A stretch of 64,000 nt of DNA from Citrus sinensis (lineage: Eukaryota; Streptophyta; Magnoliopsida; Sapindales; Rutaceae), in the NCBI RefSeq assembly GCF_022201045.2, contig NC_068556.1:3760001-3824000 (forward strand), in the 5' to 3' direction. The notes below the pieces were generated by a model that saw only the letters and a program-made list of their open reading frames with translations, did not search any database and had not been told where the DNA came from. This document shows positions 36,012-47,278 of the stretch, in pieces. Made by a program: the position numbers and the translations under genes. How positions within the stretch are numbered: position 1 is the first letter of the stretch; each line of letters opens with the position of its first letter.

Positions 36012-36763
36012 TTTCAAAGAAATAACCAAAATTTTTTATTGGGGAAAACCTTTAACCAGACTGATACAATTAAGAAATATGTCAAGCTATGTGATAGTTT
36101 GTTTGTTTGTTTATTATTATTATTATTATTATTAATTTTTTTAAGAGATAGTGCTTAAGTTGCACAAACAAACTGGAAATTTGGTTTTTTTTAAAAAAAA
36201 AACCGAAAACATGAAATGAATTTCACATTCTTTCTTTTGTCTGATTGTCTCGGCTTACTTGCTGCTTACGTAAATTAAACAGTTACGCGCAAAATGAGAT
36301 TCTCAATATTCAGACATAATTTATGGCGAGCTTTTTAAATACAAGCATCAAAGAAAACCTTAACCTTACTTCACTTTCTGAAAAAAAAAAATGAAAAAAA
36401 GAAAAAGAAAAAAATTTACAAAAATAAAATAAACTTTCATTATAATATTTACGAAAAGAATAAAACTTGGTAATTCCAAGGAATTTATTAAAATAAAACG
36501 TGATTTCAAAAAATAAAATTCAGATAGCAGACCTGATGCCTGTAATTCCAGAAGCCATTAGATCCGGCAAGCAGGACGGCCCATCTCGTGCCGACAGAAT
36601 CATCATCATCGTTGACCTTTGCCCCTCCCCCACCATTATGGAAGAACCTATAGGCTTCCGATGGTAGCTTCAGAATGTCACCTGCTATGTCTCTGCTTCC
36701 ATCGGCGATTCCTGCAAGAGCGACTAGGAGCGTGATTAGCACGCCGGAGGCAAGGCGCGTCAT
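31902..36763 (-). CDS. VPE: Vacuolar processing enzyme (legumain-type asparaginyl endopeptidase)
   Basis: Nine minus-strand exons join in frame to 494 residues: 36763-36533, 35459-35295, 35009-34853, 34023-33938, 33840-33641, 33380-33332, 33157-32951, 32388-32182 and 32084-31902. All introns are GT..AG. The N-terminal 22 residues are a signal peptide. A propeptide is followed by the C13 peptidase domain starting near [19 protein letters not shown]. Catalytic residues are visible: His178 in FYSDHGGPG and Cys220 in YLEACESGS. The C-terminal autoinhibitory prodomain ([20 protein letters not shown]) is removed at low pH. The enzyme cleaves after Asn/Asp to mature vacuolar proteins and can act in vacuole-driven cell death. 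I recognise the protein as Citrus sinensis citvac from memory, with the expected 494-residue length. All domains are intact. Confidence 0.98.
32487..32518 (-). repeat. C23A9 homopolymer pair (T9G23 in transcript sense) in VPE intron 7
   Basis: Twenty-three C residues (32487-32509) are followed by nine A residues. In the sense of the VPE transcript this is nine T followed by twenty-three G, inside the intron between exons 7 and 8. Homopolymers this long are error-prone in assembly, so the exact length is uncertain. Confidence 0.9.
35577..35758. mobile_element. Possible small MITE in VPE intron 1
   Basis: The ends are imperfect inverted repeats. The left reads TATATAGAGAGAGAGTCCTT and the right read in reverse gives TATATAGAGAGAGGGCATTC. 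Inside each arm a similar CTCAC(T/C)TTAACAAA(A/G)TAAG occurs in direct orientation. The centre is AT-rich and non-coding. No clear target duplication is visible because the flanks are TA repeats, so the call is tentative. Confidence 0.45.
35975..36008 (+). repeat. (AT)17 microsatellite in VPE intron 1
   Basis: An uninterrupted run of AT dinucleotides from 35975 to 36008 in the first VPE intron. It is a probable polymorphic simple repeat. Confidence 0.9.
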
Positions 36764-36835
36764 GGTTTTTTGAAGGGGGTTGATTGGTTGCTGGAGCTAG
36801 TTATGGAAATGTTGTTGTGGGGAGGAAGAGCTCTG

Positions 36836-36844
36836 TTATTTATA
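36836..36844 (-). promoter_or_regulatory. TATA box of the VPE gene
   Basis: On the minus strand GGTATTATAAATAACAGAGC contains TATAAATAA, about 75 bases upstream of the start codon. That implies a short leader of roughly 45 nt without an intron. Confidence 0.7.
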
Positions 36845-39112
36845 ATACCGAGTGATGCACTGCTGACAATATATTTTTTCTTTTGTTATTTTATTTTAAA
36901 CGGGAAAATATTAATAAGGGGTAAAAATGTTTTAATTTATTTCAATTGGGTAAAATAATTTATAAAATTCTTAATCAATACCCTATTTATTACAAAATTA
37001 CCAACTTATTTGGTTAGGACAGAATCATTTGTTCAATAATTATACTTGGAAATTAGAAATCTTAAGACTATATTATATTGATCATATTTTAATTTTTATT
37101 TGTTATAATTAAAATTAAGTTGATTATACTTTATGCAGCATTATAAATATTCTAAAATATTTATTAAAATCATGTTAAATGGGTATTTATTAAAAATATC
37201 AAAAAACTATATTAAATAAATAATGTAAATAATAGATGAGTCGACACAGCGTATGAGATTCTTGATTAGATTTATATGCTATTCTTTATGAGCTCAAATA
37301 TAATATCCCAACTCTCATTTCACTACTTATTAAAGATAATAAATTATTTTGTTATATTAATTTTTCAGACTGCTCAAACTCTTAATTTAAATGAAATACA
37401 TCAAAACGTTTGGGGTCGCGTTGATTTTACGTTTGAGCGTTACTTTATTCTAATTCTGCATTGAGAAATTGAGAATTTTAGATAGTGTAAAGCGAGTGAG
37501 GTTGCAGATGGCACGTACACGTCAGCATAAGTGAGGATAATTTTCTTATGGACGGTCCAGATGCAACCGATCTTCTAACAAAAGTTGATGTCAGCGGCAC
37601 CAGCCACCAGGCGTCTCAGCCGTACGTCAGCATTGATGAAAGAAAGATCCATGCGGTTCGTGCCGTGAATTGTGGAAGTGTGAAGTGCGGGGGATGCCGG
37701 GGTAATTTAGCATGACTGCGGTTGGGTCCCTTTCGAGGTTGGATAAACGGGCGATGTAACGTGGGGTCACTTAGCCGCCCCGGTAATCGTTAGGTAATGT
37801 TGTTGTATTGGCTGCTTTCGTCTGCTTTTCATCCCGTCAAACGAAGAGAGTTTCGGCCCATCACGTCTTTGTTCTTTTTCCCAGAAAAAAATAAAAATTA
37901 TTCATTTTCCTGGAAAACACACCCGACCGTATTACACGGAACACAAAATTAGTGCAAACGACTATTTATTTTTGTTGTTATTGTAAAATTCGAAAATCTT
38001 TTGATAACTAATAAGAGGATCCTTTTAACATAAAGTATGTTACACTATTCACATGAACAATGAGTGGTGTGAGTGGCTATAACATACATTAAATGTATGT
38101 TAGGGTTTATCCTAATAAAAGAGTGTATAAAATAAAATTCATGAGAATACGATGAACTGTGAACGGAATTTACGTATATAATATGCATGTAGACAATAGA
38201 CTCATCATGTACCTTGTAAATAAAATATGAAAGACACAATCTTTTTTTTTAAGTATAAGACATTTTATTTTTTATAATTCATTGTTGAGTTCAATAACTT
38301 AATTTATAAATGTGTTACCTCTCTCTTTTTTTCCACATTTGATAATAACTATATATATAGTGTTTCGTCCTTTGATTTTCTTGAATATGACATTAATTTT
38401 ATTATTCTTATTATTAAACGGATATTAGCCGTGATTAGCACAATAATAATGAATGTAACCCATAAATTGGCTTGAAATTACATAAATCTCATAGAAATAA
38501 ATTTGGAGAAATCTACTCTACCTAACTCTCGAGTTTTCTAAAGCATAAAAACACTCTTTGTGATATTTTTAATAATTTCTTTTATTAAATTATAAAAAAG
38601 TATAAGCCGGGGAACAGAGATAAGAATCGCTCAATCAAACGAATCTAAAATTATCGAATGGTTAAGCACACACGTATGTCCTATCATCTCATTTTTTTTC
38701 TAACCAAAACTTGGAATAAATGTCAAGCGAGATACTTTTTCAACTTGGCCTCTTTGTTGTGAGAATGACTTCGATGGGAATCTTTTGGAATCGTGCACAT
38801 AAAGATAACGCGACCATGGGCCACGGCCTATGGCCCTTGCCGATTCATCAGAATTCAGTTGGAATCAATTTAAATCATTCATGTAAGACAAAACAGAATC
38901 GGCAGTAAACAGCAAGCGATGATGCCCATTTGGTTAAGGAATCCTTTCCCTGCTTGCACACTTCAACCACCTTTTGTCCCCCTTTTTTACCTTTGATTTT
39001 GAAATTCTTTACCAGTATCATGAATTGAATTAATAAAAAAATTACCAATTGATGAATTATTCAATAATTTTTTTAGCAGGAAGGACGTTAAATATCTAGT
39101 CAAATTCATTAA
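36845..39112. other. VPE upstream region and gene-poor DNA
   Basis: 36845-37500 is AT-rich. 37500-37900 is richer in G+C and includes GTACACGTCAGC, but shows no conserved reading frame. No mobile element was recognised before the MITE at 39113. Confidence 0.45.
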
Positions 39113-39386
39113 GGTTCTGTTTGGAATTGAAGTACTGTACCTTTTAAGCTACAATTGCTGTGAAAACAAAGATGTTACTATCAAACAAAAGTTAATAATA
39201 TATAGTAAATATAAATTTTAAATAATAATTTTAAAAAATTTATTAAAGATATAATAAATTTTTTATTATACAAGTGAAGAATTATATCAACATAGCTTAC
39301 AAGTTACAACAGTTAGTGTTTACCAAATACTTTAGTACTGTAACTTTTTAAACTGTAGCTGCTCAACCTCAATCCCAAATACACAC
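39113..39386. mobile_element. PIF/Harbinger-type MITE, same family as 2911-3144
   Basis: A 274-bp element flanked by TAA (39110-39112 and 39387-39389). The left end is GGTTCTGTTTGGAATTGAAG, and the right end read in reverse is GTGTGTATTTGGGATTGAGG. In reverse orientation it aligns over most of its length with the MITE inside the LINE, sharing CACTTGTATAATA, ATTTATTATATCTTTAATAA and AAATTATTATTTAAAATTTA type segments. Non-coding. Confidence 0.85.
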
Positions 39387-41657
39387 TAAAATTAATTCAA
39401 ATTTATTGAATTATTATATTCAATGCTATCATATGATAATAGTAAGGGTTTCCATTTTGAACCTGTCCATAAATCACACCAATTGTTAGAATTCACTCTC
39501 ACAAATTTGAACCTGCCCATAATAAATACCCACGATTTACTTATATTAATTGAGATTTTAAGTTTCCTACCCGAGTGATATTTAGACTGTAAAAAATATC
39601 CATGCCTTAAGCTCAAGACTGTTCAATAAAAATAAAAAATCAATCTTGCTTGAGAATCACCTTGTAGCCCTCGGTCCAAATATATATAGATAGATAACAG
39701 TAGATTTGACCATTGTGGATTCCAAATATTTGCCGTGATAAAGTTTTCCACATTGGTTGGTTTCATTTCAAGTCCTCTTTCACAGAAATCAACATCATCT
39801 ATCTTTCGGTTTTGGGCCACCGAAAGCAGCGCACACGAACGCCTCGGTTGCCACTTGCCAGTAAGGACACGCACAGGTTATTAATAAGCCTCGAAACACA
39901 GTGACAAGCCACGTGATGTTCAATTTCGGACTATTGCGTAGTTTACGTACGATTTTTATCTTTTTTCTTTTTTTTTTATGATCGATTACCATACTATAAA
40001 TATTACAATTTAAAAATTTATTCAGAATTTAAATAGATATACGTGTAGTGCAGCATAAAAGGTTACTCAAATTTATTGTGGCGTCGACTGGCTAACCTTC
40101 CCTTCCCTTCCGCGCGCAACATGAATCTGCTTGTGACCTCTAACTTTTCACTGAGAGTGAGAGACGAGCCCACCAACCGCCACTACCGCCAGTGCCTGAG
40201 TGGCGTGTACTGCGGAATTATTGGAGGAAGTGAAAGAGGAGCCGTGCTTCAACGCAACAATTTTAGTTTCATCTCAAAAGATTCTGAATTTCGGACTGGG
40301 TCCCGGGAAGATGCATTTGCTGTTTTATCGGATGATTGTTGTTTTTTATAATAATTGAGAAGAGGAAAAAAAAAAGACACAAAGCAGTCATAATTAGCAG
40401 CCGCAGCCCGCAGCCTGGGGTGTTTTCGTTTTCAAGCTCACGGGGAATCAACCTCGCAGCCTCGTAGGCATTTGCAAACGCTGAAAATAATTGCAATTGG
40501 GCAGCGGCCAGTGTCATGCTGCTATTGGCCACTTGCCACGCACGGCAATTCTGACGCATTAAAGATAATGAAAGTCATTGTAGTTGTCAGTTTCATGATG
40601 TAGTGGCATAGAATAATTGGGCCCCCAGGAGCAGGAATCCAACCTGAATCTCTAATGTCAGATTCAAGAATTTAACATTATTTAACAGCAAGAATCGTGG
40701 GAGATCCACCCACTTTCCTTTTCTAAAGATATTTATTTATTCGTTCTTAACATTTTTCGCTTGTATTTATTTTGTGCCTTATCCTATCTATCGTCGTCCG
40801 CTTGAAATCTGTGGCTGTCTGTGTACTGACACTTGCGTGATACGAAAGAGTGGAGCTTTTACATCACTCTAAAAACTAAAATCCTTACAACAACGATTTT
40901 TATTTTTATAATTTTATTCCTAAAATACCACTAGTTTGATTGATAAAATATATACCTGTAGATTAAAATTAACATTTTGCTATAAAATATTACCTTAGAA
41001 AAGGATCTTTCTTTTATGTTTTCATTTTATAATTTTTTTAAAATATATAATTTAAAATTATTTTAATTTTATTATATAATTTTTATCTCCATAACTTTGA
41101 ACTCTTATAAGTTTTTCAATAAAATAATCTTTTATTAAAATTTGGAAATATAATTATAATTTATGAAATAGGATGGGTGTAAAAATTTTGTTAAAAGAAG
41201 AATTTTTCTTTCCCGAAAAAAAAAATTAATTTTAGTTATTTAAATCATTTCGATAGAGAAAAAAAGGGTTTTATAAAAAATTTAAAGGGGTGTTAAAACT
41301 TGAAAGACCTATTCCAATAGGAAATTGACGCCATGTTGATCCTTGAGTTTGAGGCCCCAGCGCAAGCTCATCTTTTCTTATCCAAATATTTAGGCTCCAC
41401 TTTTATTATTCTGGATTTTCTTAATTATAATATCAGAGTGCTTAATTTGAGATAAATTTGAATCTATTTTACACCAATTTTATACCCAATTTTAATAAAC
41501 TATATATATTATAGCAAACGGGGTCTAAAAGGAACTGGTAATTACTTGGGTTGGTTATCTCACGTCTGTTTCTGGTCCAGCCCAAGTTTTTAGCCGAAGC
41601 TTGGATTTTTTATTAATTGGGTTGGCTAAAACAAAACGAGCCCAGGGATATCCTCAT
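39387..41657. other. Gene-poor intergenic DNA
   Basis: No conserved protein or RNA was recognised. 40080-40560 is less AT-rich with open frames of about 90 codons on both strands, but they begin at non-ATG codons or overlap each other and resemble nothing known. A small perfect hairpin, CTTTCGGTTTTGGGCCACCGAAAG, cut here to its arms CTTTCGG and CCGAAAG, lies near 39801-39826. Confidence 0.45.
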
Positions 41658-42175
41658 GAGTTGGACTATTGGCGCCCCTCCATAATCCTTTTCAAACCCT
41701 CTTTTATTACAATCATATTTCAAGACAAACACTTTAATATATCTCACGTCTATTTTATCTCACTTTAAATTTTTATATTTTTTCTCTTTAAAAAAAATTC
41801 TTATATTTTCTCTACTATCACACTCGCACATGTAATTTTTTTTCTTAAATTCTCTATAAATTTTTCTTCAATTAATACAACAATCTATTGATAATAAACA
41901 AAACACATTTTGATAAAATTATCTGACTTTTTTTAGACTCGTACAAAAACTTTTTACATCATAATTTTAGAGATAATTTATTTAATTCATTGATTTTTGT
42001 CAAGAAGTTTATCACCGATAAAAATTATTTGTGAGGAGCAAAAAAAATAAAAAATTTACAAATTCACAAATTAAATATATTTATTTAGAAATAAGAGTAA
42101 TTTTAGTAATAAATTTAGTATAACTGAAAAAGCGGCTTTAAAAGAATTTTGGAGGAGTGTTAATAGTCTAACTCT
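41658..42175. mobile_element. Probable Mutator-like foldback element upstream of the PHAX gene
   Basis: About 518 bp. The left end reads GAGTTGGACTATTGGCGCCC and the right end read in reverse gives AGAGTTAGACTATTAACACT. Further in, CCTCCATAATCCTTTT pairs with CCTCCAAAATTCTTTT. The flanks ATCCTCAT (41650-41657) and ATTCTCAT (42176-42183) form an 8-bp duplication with one mismatch. Long imperfect TIRs and this target size suggest a MULE-MITE. It has no coding capacity. Confidence 0.6.
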
Positions 42176-42301
42176 ATTCTCATTCCCCGAGAATAATTTG
42201 GAACCGATCAGTTTTCTTTTCGGTTCGGTTTCAACCCGAATAAAAAAAAACCCGATCGGGTTTGCCGTTTAAAAAAAACAAAAAACAAAAGTCAAAAGTG
42301 G

Positions 42302-42308
42302 TATAAAA
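42302..42308 (+). promoter_or_regulatory. Candidate TATA box of the PHAX-domain gene
   Basis: TATAAAA in AGTGGTATAAAACGC. About 30 bp downstream begins a C-rich, probably transcribed segment that ends in a donor-like GCAAAAG/GTAAGA at 42517/42518. The first exon is therefore likely 5' untranslated, followed by a ~1.2-kb leader intron ending at TTTTGTAG (43695) or TTTTAG (43701). Confidence 0.55.
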
Positions 42309-42517
42309 CGCATAATAAAAAACACGTAATCTTCCTCTCCCTAGCGCAACCGCTAACCCTTAGCTGACAACCACCCACGCCACGCTGCAGCCACTGTTAC
42401 CTCCTTTCAGTTGCGCCGGTGCTGCCTCAATCGTTGGTCAGCCGAAAGCTGAAACTGTCGTCTCTACCGTCGCCAGTCACTGCCTCCGTCTTCGTTCGCC
42501 GTCGTCAGCCGCAAAAG

Positions 42518-43695
42518 GTAAGATTTTTTTTTTTTTTGTGTAATTTGGGACTTTGGGTGCTATTATTCATGGTTGTTTACTGTAATTTGGGTGATGGTTA
42601 TTTAAATACTGCAATGGTGATGGCTATTTAAATACTGTAATTTGGTTGTTTACTCTTTTGATTCCATAATCTGTGTCGTGGTATTCTTAAAGAAATGGGT
42701 TTGTTGGGAAGGTGTTAGCCATCATCAATAATAAGTCAAAAATAACAACTGTTATGAGTTTCTCTTATTTATTTACCTTTCTAATATCTTCTTCCATCGA
42801 CAAGCAACAACCTTTGCAGTTGATCTGGGCTAGAATTTGATTCATATGAAACTGAATTTCGAATTTTAGGTGGTTGGGATTTGATTCATTTGAAAATGAA
42901 TATGGAATTTTAGGTTGTAACCCGAATTGTAACCCCAATCTAAATGAAGACCTGAATTTTTAATCCAATTCTATCCGAAAATCGAATTCAGTGTTTGGGT
43001 TTTGAACCCGATTGGATTGAATTTTCCAACCCCAACGGATTGTAACCCAAGCCGAAACCCGAAAAACACTAACTGAAACCCGATCTTCCCACCCCTACTC
43101 GTGGCTCATGGCCTCTTTCCTCGTAGATGAATGTGAACATGAGCTCAACTCACCGCCTATTTGTTGTTTCTCAAGAGTGCCTATTATACTATTAGAATTC
43201 TAAAAGATACATTTCATGCTTGCTTGTTCACTTTTCTAATTAAGGTTTTAGTTTGAGGTTTTCAATCTACGATTGTCAGGTAACTGATTGCATGGTACAG
43301 GGGAGTTTTGAAGTTTAACATGACAATTACTAGGGTTTTGAGTTATATTGTGAACTTTGTTCTTGCGATTTTTTTTTTTTTTTTCTGTAGGATTTTTGGT
43401 TTCTTATTCTTTAGGCGATTAACTAATTACTGTCACCACAAAAAAAAAAAAAAAAAATACAGCATTACAGTGAAATTTGCGTTAGTTGCATTTATGTCCT
43501 TTTTTTAATTTCAAATAATTTAATATAAAGTTTGTTTGTGGCGGCTTAGTTGTGAGTTGTGTTCGTGGTATGAAGTGGGCTAAGGGGGAAAACAATGATA
43601 AGGAAACTGTAATCCTAATCAGTATTCGATTTCAAAGTTAATATAATTTGTCGGTGTGGTTCCTTTCTAAATCATTGTTTATTTTACTTTTGTAG
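42518..43695 (+). other. Probable leader intron of the PHAX-domain gene
   Basis: Bounded by a good donor (GTAAGATTTT) and a T-rich acceptor before the start codon. It includes a repeat-like segment at about 42840-43110 with many AACCCGAAT and CCGAAACCCG words, echoed upstream at 42225-42265 (TTCGGTTTCAACCCGAA, AACCCGATCGGGTTT). These suggest remnants of a mobile element whose ends I could not define. Confidence 0.5.
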
Positions 43696-43708
43696 TTTTA
43701 GGACTCAC

Positions 43709-46700
43709 ATGGATGAAGGAGAGAGCATTTTAGGAGTAATATATGAAGATAGTGAAGATAACTTAGAAGATGGCGAAGATGTTGAGATGCTTGATGTAGA
43801 GGAAGGAGAGCTTGTGGAGCATAATTCAAGCTCACAAACCAATGTGGAGCAGAGCAGCAGTGGGGATGTCAGTGCAGGAAATCAGGGTTCACAAAGTAAA
43901 AACCGCAGGCGGAGGGCAAATAAGAAGAAGAATAAGAAAAAGAGGAGTGGTCCTGGCCCAAATGTTACTGATGTAAACAGGTTATATTCTTACTCTTACG
44001 TATATCACTCAGTTGGACAATTGGTTGTAGGAGTTCATTTTGTGGTTCTGATGATCTAGTACTTATTGTTCTCAGGTTTGTTTCAGACACATGTAAGCGG
44101 CTAAAAGAGAAGAAATCTTACATGGTATACACAGCTGTTGGTTGTCTTGGCATTCCTGCACTAAGTGATCTCGTTAAGGAGGTACTGTTCTCCCTTTACT
44201 TCTACCTAATTTTGCTTTTCACAAGAATTATAAAACTAAAAGTGATATTACTTATTATGATTATGATGCTTATAAATTAATTGTGCATCCCTGGACTTGT
44301 ACATGGATTACTTAAAGGTTTCCCGCTGTCTCCATTTTCTTCACCAAATCTATGCAGTACTTGGTGTTTATTGTTTTTGGTGATCTTTGTGCGAGTATCT
44401 CCTATTTTTGGATATACTTGTGCATCTTTTTGTGTTAGAATGAGTGTGTTGTAATATTATTATCCAAAATCATACCTTTGAGCTGAGATCTTGTTGTGTA
44501 CCAATTACTTCATTAAACAACTTTCAGCATTATGCTGATGTTGGTCCTGAATCTGTGATGTTAGTTTTGAATACTTCTGGGAATGATGTAACCTTATCTC
44601 CTGAAGTTTCTCCACTTCGCGAATTCAATTGGTAATGTTTAGAAATCAACCACTCAAGTCTCTGCAAAAGTAAGATTTGTTTGAGTCTTTTTTAGGAAAG
44701 GTGAGAATCTGGGTTGTAGTTGGATTTGGACCAGCCCAGAGCTGAAATATATATCCACTCTATTTAAAGCCATTCTACCATTCTTGATGTCTGATGCTCT
44801 ATATTGTTTCAATACCCTTGCAGATCTTTCTGGCAGAAGCCATTTTGCTGCTCAAATTATGTGCTCTGAACTGAGATATACAATGGCTGAACCTATTCAT
44901 CGTTTACTTTTTGTGTAGGTTGTTATAATTTTTCCTTCAAGTTTTTCAAACATTGTGCATGGAAATACCTAGATCTACATAGATTTATGTTAAAAATCTA
45001 AGTAGAAATGCTACCGATGAATGAAGATATGTTTTTTTTTTTGGGGGGGGGGGTGGATTTTTCAAATTTTTAGAGCAAACGTTAGTTCATATCTTTTGTT
45101 TCAATGAATTCAAATTTTGATGTGAGTGTTGGAAATAAGTACTGTTTTAGGTCTCTGTTTCATATACACTGCTTGTGTAAGCTAAAGTTCCCTTATTTAC
45201 TAGTGATATGTAATTTCCTTGGTTTTAGGGTCTTCATTGTCAGGCTTTAATATCAAATGAAAGCCTTTTTCTCCCTTGCTTTATTATACATCATCTTTTT
45301 ATTATATTTAAAGAAACTTTCATATCCATCAAGTATTTTGCGCCAGAAGATAAAGCATAGATTATAAACTAGCCTTTTGACCATGGTTTTAGTTTGATTA
45401 GAAAATGTTGACTGAAATTTGGGAGTTATAAAGCTATTTTAACTTGCTGTTGGGAGTGGAAGTGTGTTAGTTGTGGGAAGCATACATACCGTGATCTATG
45501 TAACTACTGCTTGTAGGTACATACATGGAGATATGGAGTTTATGTTGGAGAATTTGTGCTATGGAATGTGGTCTTTGCTTGTATACATTTATATATGTAT
45601 TTTTAATCTTGTACTACTTCCACATTTGGTTTATTATGGATATTATTGTCTGTCATTAGAAAATTTTCATTTCTTTTAGGCTGACTTTTTTTCTTTCTTT
45701 TTTTTGGGGTTTTGTTTTTGGGGTAAACATTGCTTTGCCATTGGGATTGTATGATGAAATTTTAATTTTCAGGTGGAGGCAATTCAGGCATGTGGAGGTC
45801 AGATGACTGCTGATAGCAGACGTTTTCGGACAGGTGGCGGCGTGTTGTGGAACATCATTAAAGCACGAGCACCAGGGGCCTACAAGGAGATAATAAAGAA
45901 GACAAAGGAATTTGAGGTGTGTGTGAAATTTATGCAGTAAATACTGTTTTAGTTGGTTATTTAGATGCTACTTTTCTTTTCATACCTATGTTTAAAGGTA
46001 TTAGATCGTCCTTGGTGTGTTCATTGGAGAGTAATGAGAAATGTAAAAAAAAATGGCAATTAGGGTTTGGTTCTATAAATCTCAAACTGCCCTGGTTCTA
46101 ATTGTGTGTGATCTCACACAGACTCTAAGGAAGAGAAAGAAAGCAAACTCAAACAAAAAGAAGCGTGATGATTTGCTTCAAAATCTTTTCTCATTTGCCA
46201 ACATGCTCTGCTTTTTGTTTTTAATCTGCCTTTATTATTAGCTTCCCCTATTCTGTGGTCCACTTACACCACAACAGGGGATTTAGCTGTTAAAATTGGA
46301 TGACCTTTTTTCGACCTGGATATGGTTTCGTATGTGCAGAATTTCTGGCTTCTCTCTTCCTTTTTTTTTTTTTTTTTTTTTTACTCCGACAGTGAAGTGG
46401 CATTGCTATAGCAGTGGTGAAGTTTGTATGGGGAGTTTGTGTACAGTATCTGAACTTCCTAGGGTGCTAAATTTTTAATTCCAAAATTACAATTTTCTTT
46501 CTTATTTTTGCAGAAGCAATTTAGGCAACAAAACAACAGACAGGTGCCAGAGCAAAACAACCGGCATGCTCCAGAGCAAATTAAAGAGGCTTCCACACAA
46601 AGAACTGTTGGTGCACCCACTGATGGAACCTCAGTCAGCATTCTAGGTGGTGGTTCTCAGTCTGTTCCTCAAGATCAAGATGGAAAGTCTGGTGCTGAAG

Positions 46701-46789
46701 GAAAACCTAAATCTGTTCATGATAGGATCAGGGTACCTGTTTCATACGATGATCTGCTAGCAGAGGATCCCAAGAATGATTCCATTTGA
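43709..46789 (+). CDS. PHAX RNA-binding domain protein (snRNA export/processing adaptor-like)
   Basis: Four coding exons, 43709-43980, 44076-44181, 45773-45916 and 46514-46789, join in frame to 265 residues. The N-terminus is acidic (residues ~1-35: GVIYEDSEDNLEDGEDVEML, DVEEGEL). A basic cluster (KNRRRRANKKKNKKKR, ~71-86) is a likely nuclear signal. The PHAX RNA-binding domain, residues ~92-165, spans exons 1-3: RFVSDTCKRLKEKKSYMVYT, VGCLGIPALSDLVKEVEAIQ and SRRFRTGGGVLWNIIKAR. In animals PHAX bridges capped U snRNA to the export receptor CRM1. The plant function is inferred from the domain alone. The C-terminal ~90 residues are Gln-rich and end in YDDLLAEDPKNDSI. It is convergent with the PP2C gene. 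Confidence 0.94.
45031..45053 (+). repeat. T/G homopolymer pair in PHAX intron 2
   Basis: A run of eleven T is followed by eleven G (45043-45053) in transcript sense, inside the 1591-bp second coding intron. It has the same T-then-G order as the tract in VPE intron 7. Confidence 0.85.
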
Positions 46790-47278
46790 TTCTTGGGAAA
46801 TCCGTCATGCCTTGTTTCTAATTTTTAACATGCGGTGGTACAGATATGGATATAGAGGCAACAGAACAAAATTTTTACGCCGTCTTAGAAGAGAGAATTG
46901 AGAGTAATAGTTTTAAAGAGTGATTATTGTTGGCTAATATGATTTCTTCCATGACAATGGAGGCTTTTGGTATGTAACTCTTGGATAGAGAATGCTCTTA
47001 TCATTTTGTATTAAGAGCTTGTTATTGCAAGTGTTGGAGAGGCCATTTTTGTTTTATTGAATTATTTCTTGTTTTGTACAAACTGGAAGCCTTGTATTCC
47101 TATCCTTCGATTACAGTGGTTCATCAACCAAAGCACCAGCTGTTTGTGATCCTTTTCTCAGACAATGTTGAATATTGAGGCTTCAAAATGAAACAGAACA
47201 GAGAGTCACAGGAGGATTGACTTCTGCTGCAGCAAGGAATTACAGAGAAACATTTGCACAAATTGTTTAACGCCTTGA
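46790..47278. other. Shared 3' region of the convergent PHAX and PP2C genes
   Basis: 489 bp separate the two stop codons, so both 3' untranslated regions must lie or meet here. No other open frame or element is supported. Overlapping antisense tails are possible. Confidence 0.6.

Noticed and set aside
40076-40559. Overlapping ~90-codon open frames on both strands
   Set aside because: They begin at non-ATG codons, overlap each other and resemble no protein. The region is simply less AT-rich.
42840-43110. Clustered AACCCGAA-type words as a CRISPR-like or telomere-like array
   Set aside because: Spacing is irregular and the words are degenerate. This is a nuclear plant intron and the words look like transposon remnants, not telomere (TTTAGGG) repeats.
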